NCBI GenBank assembly: GCA_022866645.1 | Contig: JALHUQ010000209.1 | Coordinates: forward strand, 1 to 8,348 | Source of the DNA: Woeseiaceae bacterium | GTDB lineage: Bacteria > Pseudomonadota > Gammaproteobacteria > Steroidobacterales > Woeseiaceae | Reading direction: 5' to 3' | DNA length: 8,348 nucleotides | In this document: positions 1-5,145 of the stretch, piece by piece | Layout: each line of letters begins with the position of its first letter | Position numbering within the stretch: the stretch's first letter is position 1 | Position numbers and translations under genes: made by a program | Notes under the pieces: model-generated | Databases searched by the model: none | What the model saw: only the letters and a program-made list of their open reading frames with translations | Told to the model about the DNA's origin: nothing

Positions 1-2
1 AT

Positions 3-230
3 GATGCGGCGACATTTGACGCGCAACTTGCTGCCGCGAACGAACGGATTCTGGAACTTGAAGGAGAGAATGCCTCCGGTCGAGAATTCAAAGATCAATA
101 CAAGGGCAGTCTGCCCCTCAGTTGGGTCGCGATCGCGACCGCGGTCTGCCTGATCGGTGGAATCTTGCTCGGCATGTGGTGGGTTGATCGCCGTAGTCGA
201 ATTCGGCACGGTGGCATCCGAATCTATTAG
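3..230 (+). CDS. C-terminal fragment of a membrane-anchored coiled-coil protein, probably TIGR04211-type SH3-domain protein
   Basis: Only the last 75 codons are in the window; the reading frame is open from the left edge and stops at TAG 228-230. The visible part begins with a hydrophilic helix of coiled-coil character (AQLAAANERILELEGEN). A linker follows, then a single hydrophobic segment of about 20 residues (roughly nt 117-185, from LSWVAIAT to LLGMWW), and a short Arg-rich tail (VDRRSRIRHGG). This order of coiled coil, one transmembrane helix and basic cytoplasmic tail matches the end of the TIGR04211/YgiM-like SH3-domain proteins, which carry an N-terminal signal peptide and a bacterial SH3 domain facing the periplasm. 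The SH3 domain itself lies outside the window, so the family call is inferred from the tail. Other single-pass coiled-coil proteins remain possible. It converges on cysB, with 214 bases between the two stops. Confidence 0.6.
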   Translation, partial: DAATFDAQLAAANERILELEGENASGREFKDQYKGSLPLSWVAIATAVCLIGGILLGMWWVDRRSRIRHGGIRIY

Positions 231-240
231 TCGGACCACG

Positions 241-273
241 CTATAAGAACTTGTTATAAGCGCTCGTTATAAG
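241..273. promoter_or_regulatory. 13-bp-periodic TATAAG array forming two overlapping LysR-type dyads (candidate CysB sites)
   Basis: TATAAG occurs at 242, 255 and 268, exactly 13 bp apart. Because TTATA is the complement of TATAA, these form two overlapping dyads of the form TATAA-N7-TTATA, at 242-258 and 255-271. Each contains T-N11-A, the classic geometry of a LysR-family operator. The same dyad appears upstream of cysB at 1528-1544, with 16 of 20 bases shared over the longer match. I infer binding by the adjacent CysB. The position is unusual, since it lies between two convergent genes and does not front a recognised gene. A weak promoter could follow: TTCACG at 292-297 and TAAGGT at 315-320, 17 bp apart. 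Confidence 0.5.
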
Positions 274-327
274 CCGATAACAAACAAAACGTTCACGGCA
301 TAGGCCTTCCTCCCTAAGGTAGCTCCA

Positions 328-429
328 ATGCAACGTGCGATTGAGGAGCTGGGAGTCGGTACCTGGTTTTCGGGTCCGCGGCGCGATCAAACTATCGAGC
401 GTGCAAAAACGCCTTACTCTCGATCTTGA
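328..429 (+). CDS. possible small ORF of 33 codons, function unknown
   Basis: This ORF lies in the gap between the convergent upstream gene and cysB. It starts at ATG 328 and ends at TGA 427-429. AAGG at 316-319 gives a plausible ribosome binding site 8 nt upstream. The product would begin MQRAIEELGVGTWFSGP, continue with an Arg/Lys-rich stretch (RRDQTIERAK) and end PYSRS. It has no signal peptide, membrane helix or cysteine. I do not recognise it. The VGTW...RAK pattern faintly recalls the C-terminal region of DUF1631 proteins, but this is too short to trust. In its favour are the ribosome binding site and the candidate CysB array 55 bases upstream. Against it, a 33-codon ORF is easily random, and it could merely be the 5' part of a non-coding transcript. 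Confidence 0.22.
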   Translation: MQRAIEELGVGTWFSGPRRDQTIERAKTPYSRS

Positions 430-444
430 TATTGACTGGCGCTC

Positions 445-1455
445 TCAGGCGGCCCGGGTAACGCCCTCGGCGCAGCCGCTGCGCAGCGGCAGTTTTGCAG
501 AATCGAATAATCGATCGATCTCTTCCTGCGAGGTCGCGCGGCGAACGTCGTCGAGCTGCTGTGCGGAAATATGCGATGCAAAAAGCCTAATAAATTCAAA
601 CATATACCGTCTCAATACGGTGTTTTTTCGGTAGCCTATCCAGGTCGTGCTGCGCGGAAATAGTCCCTCCGCATCGATGACTTGCAGGTCCTTACGGTCG
701 TCGCAATCGGCCGCCATACTGGCGACGATGCCAACGCCCAATCCCATGCGGACGTAAGTCTTTATCACGTCAGCATCGCGAGCGGTGAACACAATATCCG
801 GGTCCAGACCCTCGTTTTCAAATGCACGCTTCAACGACGATTGACCACCGAAACTGAAGACATAGGTGACCAGTGGATAATCGGCGAGGTCTTGCAGCGT
901 GATTTTTCGGTCGAGTTTCGTGAGTTCGTGTCCGTTAGGGACGACGATGGATCGGTCCCAGCGGTAGCCGGGCACCAGCATCAGATCCGAGAACAGCTCG
1001 TCGGATCCGGTGGCAATCGCAAAATCGATGTTGTTGGCGGAAACCATATCCGCAATCTGTTCGGACGTTCCCTGATGCAGATTAAGTCCAATCTTTGGGA
1101 ATCGCTTGCGAAATTCAGCAACAATTTCGGGCAGCACATAGCGAGCCTGCGTGTGCGTTGTCGCGATCGAAAGAGAACCTTCTTCTTCCTGGTAATATTC
1201 AGAAGCCAGGCTGCGAATATTGTCCGATTCTCGCATGATGATTCTGGCGCGGTCGATGACCTGATGACCCGCCGCCGTAATCCCGTCGAGGCTCTTCCCT
1301 TTTCGCGTGAACAGCTGCAAACCCAGCTCCTCTTCCAGCAGTTTGAGTTGCTTGCTGACGCCGGGCTGGCTGGTGTACATACGTTCGGCCGCAGCGGTGA
1401 TGTTCATTCCGTTGTCGACGATTGCCAGCAGGTATTTGAGTTGTTGCAGCTTCAT
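445..1455 (-). CDS. cysB: CysB, LysR-type transcriptional activator of the cysteine regulon
   Basis: CysB activates sulfate uptake and reduction genes when N-acetylserine or O-acetylserine signals sulfur limitation, and in enteric bacteria it represses its own gene. The product is 336 aa, against about 324 in E. coli. An N-terminal winged helix-turn-helix covers roughly residues 1-60 (MKLQQLKYL, then TSQPGVSKQ at 28-36). The co-inducer domain carries the hallmark ATTHTQARY, placing Thr100, Thr102 and Gln103 at the E. coli ligand-binding numbers. Further CysB signatures are FAIAT, YPLVTYVF, FTARDADVIKTYVRMGLGVGI and a C-terminal QEEIDRLFDSAKLP. About 11 residues follow the usual KLP end. I chose ATG 1455 because MKLQQL is the universal CysB start; an in-frame ATG at 1524 would add 23 residues not found in the family. 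No strong Shine-Dalgarno precedes 1455. The gene is divergent from cysK, a typical CysB target. Confidence 0.96.
   Translation of the reverse strand: MKLQQLKYLLAIVDNGMNITAAAERMYTSQPGVSKQLKLLEEELGLQLFTRKGKSLDGITAAGHQVIDRARIIMRESDNIRSLASEYYQEEEGSLSIATTHTQARYVLPEIVAEFRKRFPKIGLNLHQGTSEQIADMVSANNIDFAIATGSDELFSDLMLVPGYRWDRSIVVPNGHELTKLDRKITLQDLADYPLVTYVFSFGGQSSLKRAFENEGLDPDIVFTARDADVIKTYVRMGLGVGIVASMAADCDDRKDLQVIDAEGLFPRSTTWIGYRKNTVLRRYMFEFIRLFASHISAQQLDDVRRATSQEEIDRLFDSAKLPLRSGCAEGVTRAA
475..490 (+). terminator. perfect 16-bp GC-rich palindrome followed by TTTT, possible antisense terminator inside the cysB 3' end
   Basis: GCCGCTGCGCAGCGGC is fully self-complementary. As RNA it would form a 6-bp stem with a GCGC loop. 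Read on the + strand it is followed by AGTTTTG (491-497), the layout of a modest intrinsic terminator for a transcript entering from the gap at 231-444. Read on the - strand no U-run follows, so it would not serve cysB. It encodes part of the CysB tail (LRSGCA), so coding constraint alone may explain it. Four U residues make a weak terminator. Confidence 0.25.
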
Positions 1456-1525
1456 CCGGGTATTTTTCTGGCGTCTGTTCAAGTATGTGACCAACATCGG
1501 TCGGCTCAGTTTCAATTCCCGCATA

Positions 1526-1545
1526 CGTATAACAGATTCTTATAA
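1526..1545 (-). promoter_or_regulatory. candidate CysB operator in the cysB-cysK divergent region
   Basis: Read toward cysB the site is TTATAAGAATCTGTTATACG. Its core at 1528-1544 is TATAA-N7-TTATA, an inverted repeat containing T-N11-A, as LysR regulators use. Sixteen of its 20 bases match CTATAAGAACTTGTTATAAG at 241-260. It lies about 70 bp upstream of the cysB start, where binding over a promoter would suit the negative autoregulation known for CysB. In the other direction it overlaps where a -35 would sit for a weak -10 candidate, TATATC at 1554-1559, on the cysK side. Which gene it controls, or whether both, cannot be told from sequence alone. Confidence 0.55.
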
Positions 1546-1591
1546 CCAAAAGCTATATCAGCAGAAACAGTGCGTCTTTTGGCCAGGAGGC

Positions 1592-1608
1592 GCCACCGAT
1601 ATAGTGGC
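1592..1608 (+). other. small inverted repeat in the cysK leader region
   Basis: GCCAC at 1592-1596 and GTGGC at 1604-1608 flank the 7-base spacer CGATATA. It could be an operator half-site pair or a short RNA hairpin in a long cysK 5' leader. No U-run follows, so it is not an intrinsic terminator. A 5-bp stem can easily arise by chance. Confidence 0.2.
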
Positions 1609-1688
1609 AGCGGAGATCAGCGAGGCAATTGGCAATGGCCGCGCTCGGTGAGGAAATACAGAGCCAAGTGCCGCAGTCTGCACAGAAT

Positions 1689-1723
1689 TATGCTAAACCT
1701 GATTTCAGGATTGCGAAGAGGAG
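1689..1723 (+). promoter_or_regulatory. cysK ribosome binding site and weak -10 candidate
   Basis: AGAGGAG at 1717-1723 is a strong Shine-Dalgarno sequence 7 nt before GTG 1731, and it fixes that start. TATGCT at 1689-1694 is a reasonable -10 box, but nothing close to TTGACA lies 16-18 bp upstream, as expected for an activator-dependent promoter. The nearest candidate CysB dyad is then about 150 bp upstream of the -10, farther than usual. An alternative -10, TATATC at 1554-1559, would leave a leader of about 165 nt. Confidence 0.5.
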
Positions 1724-1730
1724 CTAACGA

Positions 1731-2684
1731 GTGATCTACAACAATATTCTTGAAACCATTGGTAACACGCCGATCGTGCGACTCAATCGTATGGGCCCCG
1801 ACCACGTCGACCTGTATGTCAAAGTGGAGTCTTTTAATCCGCTAGCTTCAGTCAAAGACCGCCTCGCGTTCGCGATCATAAACGACGCTGAAGAACGCGG
1901 TATCCTGAAACCGGGTCAAACAGTCGTCGAGGCGACTTCGGGCAACACCGGTATTGCGCTCGCGATGGTCTGCGCTGCCAAGGGCTATCAATTCGTCGCA
2001 ACCATGGCGGACTCGTTCTCTATCGAACGGCGCAAGATCATGCGCGGACTTGGCGCCAAGGTCATCCTGACGCCGGCCGCCGAACGGGGTAGCGGCATGG
2101 TGAAGAAAGCCGAAGAGCTTGCGGAAAAATACGGCTGGTTTCTGGCGCGGCAATTTGAAAATGAGGCGAACCCTGCGTATCACCGCAACACGACGGGCCC
2201 CGAAATTCTCATCGACTTCGCCGGCAAGCGACTCGATTACTGGGTAACGGGCTGGGGAACCGGCGGAACGATGACAGGCGCTGGCGAAATGCTTAAGGCA
2301 GCTCGCCCCGACATCAAAATTGTTGCTATTGAGCCGGCAGCGGCCTCTCTGCTGTCGGGCGCCGATTGGGCACCACACAAGATTCAGGGCTGGACGCCGG
2401 ATTTTATTCCGGGCGTCCTGAACCGCGAGGTTTTCGACGAACTGCAGACGATTACTGACGCTCGTGCAATCGAAGTGTCGAGAGAACTGGCAGCGACCGA
2501 GGGCATCTTCACCGGCATTTCCTCAGGCGCCACATTGGCGGGTGCGCTGGCAATTGCGGACAAGGCGCCGAAGGGATCTGTGATCCTCGCGATGTTGCCC
2601 GATACTGGTGAACGCTATCTGAGTACGCCATTGTTCGAAGGTGTCAATGAAGGCTCCGATGACGACTGGCTCGCGAGTTTGTGA
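1731..2684 (+). CDS. cysK: cysteine synthase A (O-acetylserine sulfhydrylase)
   Basis: This PLP enzyme of the cytoplasm makes L-cysteine from O-acetylserine and sulfide, the last step of sulfur assimilation. The 317-aa product has the full fold-type II pattern. NPLASVKDR carries the Schiff-base lysine at Lys42, TSGNTG at 69-74 is the substrate loop, GTGGT at 176-180 is the PLP phosphate loop, HKIQG is at 216-220, and SSGA at 264-267 lies near the pyridine nitrogen. The segment after TSGNTG reads MADSFSIERRK where E. coli-type enzymes have a P-x-TMS-x-ERR form; I recall this as normal for a proteobacterial subgroup with the later motif ARQFEN-x-ANPAYHRNTTGPEI. The start is GTG 1731, backed by AGAGGAG 7 nt upstream. 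It is divergent from cysB and is probably CysB-activated. CysK was preferred to CysM on length and the HKIQG motif. Confidence 0.95.
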   Translation: MIYNNILETIGNTPIVRLNRMGPDHVDLYVKVESFNPLASVKDRLAFAIINDAEERGILKPGQTVVEATSGNTGIALAMVCAAKGYQFVATMADSFSIERRKIMRGLGAKVILTPAAERGSGMVKKAEELAEKYGWFLARQFENEANPAYHRNTTGPEILIDFAGKRLDYWVTGWGTGGTMTGAGEMLKAARPDIKIVAIEPAAASLLSGADWAPHKIQGWTPDFIPGVLNREVFDELQTITDARAIEVSRELAATEGIFTGISSGATLAGALAIADKAPKGSVILAMLPDTGERYLSTPLFEGVNEGSDDDWLASL

Positions 2685-2695
2685 GCAAACGCTCA
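2682..2695 (+). other. weak hairpin at the cysK stop codon
   Basis: TGAGC at 2682-2686 and GCTCA at 2691-2695 flank an AAAC loop, and the stem includes the cysK stop codon. AAATT follows on the + strand, not a U-run, so it is a poor terminator for cysK. Nothing better is visible in the 137-base gap before the next gene, so read-through cannot be excluded. Confidence 0.2.
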
Positions 2696-2821
2696 AAATT
2701 GCCAAAAAGTGGCTGAATTGCTGGGCGCTATCCGTGTCACCTGCGACTTAAATCACAGCAGCCAGGCTGGTCCACTGTCATCGTAGAGCGCTGATTCCAT
2801 TCATTCGCGCCCGGGACTTAA

Positions 2822-5041
2822 GTGCCAGCAGACGTAAACGCACTCGTGACAGAACGAAATATCAGCAAGGCTGGCCGCCTGCTGCATTCGCTCGTGCCGC
2901 GCGCACAAGTGTTTTCCTATTACGACCACAACGGACAATGCGTCTGGAACAGCGATGGGGCAGAGGACTACGAAATTGACAACTTCGTGGCCGATTTGCC
3001 GGCAGAGGTCATAGCCAGGCTGCTCGAAGAGGATACGTCTCTGCGACGCACATTATCTTCTGGCCGTACCGTATTGGCGTTACCAGTGCCAGGAGACGAC
3101 ATCCAGACAGTGGGTCTGCTGACTGCAATGTTCTCGAAAAACGACGGCAAGTCATCATCATTCAATCCGAGTCTGTTGAAAAGTATCCTCGAGCCAGCCA
3201 TCGAACTGATCGGCGAGAGTCTTCGAGTCAGCAAGGAAATGCACAAACTCGAAAGCGCAGTTGAAGAGATCCGAAAAGAACTTGAGTTCGTCTACGAAGT
3301 GGACGAAAAAATTCATGGCACGTCGACACGCCATTCCAGCCTCGCGCAGCTTGTCGGTCGTAGTGGTCGATATCTCGGGATTAATTACAGCGTACTGCTG
3401 ATACCGTCAAAGCGCATTCGAATCAGCGCCACACATTCAAGCTGGAAAGATGTCAACCGCAAAGTACTGGATCGATACCTCATCGACCAGCTAATGCCGC
3501 GACTGGAAGGTCAGCGCAGGCCCGTCATTTTCGAGATACCGGCTGATGACAGTCCGGGTAGCGCCGAGACCGGGTACCAGGCCTTGTTGTGTCCTCTACT
3601 CGATACGCACGGCAACGTTGAGGGCATACTGGCGCAGTTAGGGCGAGTGGATCTCAGCAAATTCAATAAGAACGATCGGCGATTCATGTCTCATATCGGT
3701 CGCAAGGTTGAATACGTGATCGAGCAGTCATTCGACTCTATGACGGGTCTGATGAACAGAGCCGGATTTGAAGCGCAATTGGTCGAATCGTTCAGTACGC
3801 TGAGTTCCGATTCAGACACGCACCAGCTAATCTATTTTGATCTCGACAATCTGCAGTTGGTCAACGATACCTTCAGCCGCAAGGCTGGCGATGAGGTGAT
3901 CATGCGCTTCGCAGGGCTGCTGGAAAAGGACCTGCCAAAAAGCGCGGTCCTTTCGCGTTTGACGGGTGACGACTTCTGTATGCTGCTAACACACGCAAGT
4001 TCGGACGCGGCCCTGAACTACGCCAATGGCGTTCGAAAACGGGCGTCTGCGTTGCGATATCTCGAAGGCGACCGGTCTCTGCAGGTCACTATGAGTATTG
4101 GTATCGCTGAATTCGACCGTAATAGTGGCGAAGACGGCAATGCGCTCACGACGGCACGCATGGCCTGTGAAGCAGCAAAAGAACGTGGTCGCGACCGTAT
4201 CGAGATATACGATGAAGGTAATCGCAGTGTCGTGCGACGCTACGATGACATGCAATTGGTCGCCGAAATTCAACAGGCGCTCGATGGCAGCGAATTTGAG
4301 TTACTTGCACAACCGATTGCCAGTTTGACGGCTGAGTTCAGCAATCCGCGTTTTGAAATCCTGCTACGCATGAAAGACGGCGAAGGCGGTCGGGTACAAA
4401 CCGAGGCGCTTTTTTCGGCGGCCGAACGCTATCGGATGATGCCGCAAATTGATCGATGGGTCGTATCAACGACAATCGCCAAACTCACGGCGGTGCGCGA
4501 ATTTGTCGAAAGTCAGAATGCCGTGTTTGCGATGAATTTGTCCGGGCAGTCGCTTGGCGATGATGACTTTCTCGAATTCATCGAGCAGGAAATCGACAAC
4601 AGCAAACTCCCTGCATCGTCCCTGTGTTTCGAGATCACAGAGTCAGCGGCCGTATCGAATCTCAAAAAGGCGCAGGATTTTATTGATCGACTTCGCGAGC
4701 GCGGTTGCCAGATATCGTTGGATGACTTCGGCGCCGGTCTTAGCTCATTTGCCTACTTGAAGAACTTCAATGTCGACACGCTCAAGATTGATGGCGGTTT
4801 TATTCGCGATATAACCGACAATCGCATATCTGAATCGATGGTTGCTGCCATTACGCAGGTTGCGAAAGTAATGGAACTCAAGACCGTCGCAGAATACGTT
4901 GAATCCGAAGAGACTCGTGAGTTGATTAGCAAATTAGGCGTTGATTTCGCGCAGGGCCATCTCATCGGCAAGCCAATCACGCTGGACTCGGTTTTGGCTG
5001 ATCTGGCACAAATCAACTCGAAGCCGACCGGCGCCGATTAG
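2822..5041 (+). CDS. GAF-like/GGDEF/EAL protein, predicted cyclic-di-GMP phosphodiesterase with a degenerate GGDEF domain
   Basis: The 739-aa soluble protein has no signal peptide or membrane helix. Residues about 20-135 form an N-terminal domain I cannot name. A helical, coiled-coil-like linker (about 135-165) follows, then a GAF-like domain at about 165-305. The GGDEF domain (about 304-465) begins FDSMTGLMNRAGF and has the first metal aspartate (Asp340), but its signature is TGDDF at 381-385. The usual FK after D-x-D-x is LQ (344-345), FGH is FSR (351-353), and no RxxD I-site sits five residues before the signature. The EAL domain (about 475-730) looks active: EIL for EAL with Glu512, Asn572, EITE at 604-607, DDFG at 634-637, Lys655, Glu691 and Gln711 are all present. 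I infer that it hydrolyses c-di-GMP, with GGDEF as a regulatory, perhaps GTP-sensing, module. The start is GTG 2822: an in-frame TAA is directly upstream, and GGGA at 2813-2816 is a modest ribosome binding site. Confidence 0.9.
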   Translation: MPADVNALVTERNISKAGRLLHSLVPRAQVFSYYDHNGQCVWNSDGAEDYEIDNFVADLPAEVIARLLEEDTSLRRTLSSGRTVLALPVPGDDIQTVGLLTAMFSKNDGKSSSFNPSLLKSILEPAIELIGESLRVSKEMHKLESAVEEIRKELEFVYEVDEKIHGTSTRHSSLAQLVGRSGRYLGINYSVLLIPSKRIRISATHSSWKDVNRKVLDRYLIDQLMPRLEGQRRPVIFEIPADDSPGSAETGYQALLCPLLDTHGNVEGILAQLGRVDLSKFNKNDRRFMSHIGRKVEYVIEQSFDSMTGLMNRAGFEAQLVESFSTLSSDSDTHQLIYFDLDNLQLVNDTFSRKAGDEVIMRFAGLLEKDLPKSAVLSRLTGDDFCMLLTHASSDAALNYANGVRKRASALRYLEGDRSLQVTMSIGIAEFDRNSGEDGNALTTARMACEAAKERGRDRIEIYDEGNRSVVRRYDDMQLVAEIQQALDGSEFELLAQPIASLTAEFSNPRFEILLRMKDGEGGRVQTEALFSAAERYRMMPQIDRWVVSTTIAKLTAVREFVESQNAVFAMNLSGQSLGDDDFLEFIEQEIDNSKLPASSLCFEITESAAVSNLKKAQDFIDRLRERGCQISLDDFGAGLSSFAYLKNFNVDTLKIDGGFIRDITDNRISESMVAAITQVAKVMELKTVAEYVESEETRELISKLGVDFAQGHLIGKPITLDSVLADLAQINSKPTGAD

Positions 5042-5133
5042 TTTCAATAGTCCCGACTGCAGTGTCCGCTGGTGCCTTGATACTGCCGGAGTAAGTGCCG
5101 TTTCATGGGGTGTCGGCGCGCGATTGGGTTGGT

Positions 5134-5139
5134 TAGACT
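5134..5139 (+). promoter_or_regulatory. candidate -10 box of glnE, close enough for a leaderless mRNA
   Basis: TAGACT matches TATAAT at 4 of 6 positions and ends 6 bases before the glnE ATG at 5146, so transcription would begin at or next to the start codon. No Shine-Dalgarno sequence is visible before that ATG, which fits leaderless initiation. No good -35 lies at the normal distance (TGTCGG at 5111-5116), which weakens the call. Confidence 0.25.
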
Positions 5140-5145
5140 GCGCGC

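Noticed and set aside
335..634. 99-codon + strand ORF spanning the gap and the cysB 3' end
   Set aside because: Most of it is antisense to cysB and its composition (Ser/Arg/Cys-rich) looks like a shadow frame. The 33-codon ORF at 328 has the better ribosome binding site.
1456..1524. Longer cysB start at ATG 1524, adding 23 residues
   Set aside because: Known CysB proteins begin MKLQQL, and the added residues have no family counterpart. The longer start would also lie immediately beside the candidate operator.
682..1545. Long open frame of 287 codons on the + strand, opposite cysB
   Set aside because: It lies antisense to a secure cysB, its translation resembles no family I know, and it has no convincing ribosome binding site. 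The openness follows from cysB codon usage.
1848..2378. 176-codon - strand open frame opposite cysK
   Set aside because: It is fully antisense to cysK, whose motifs are unambiguous, and has no recognisable domain.
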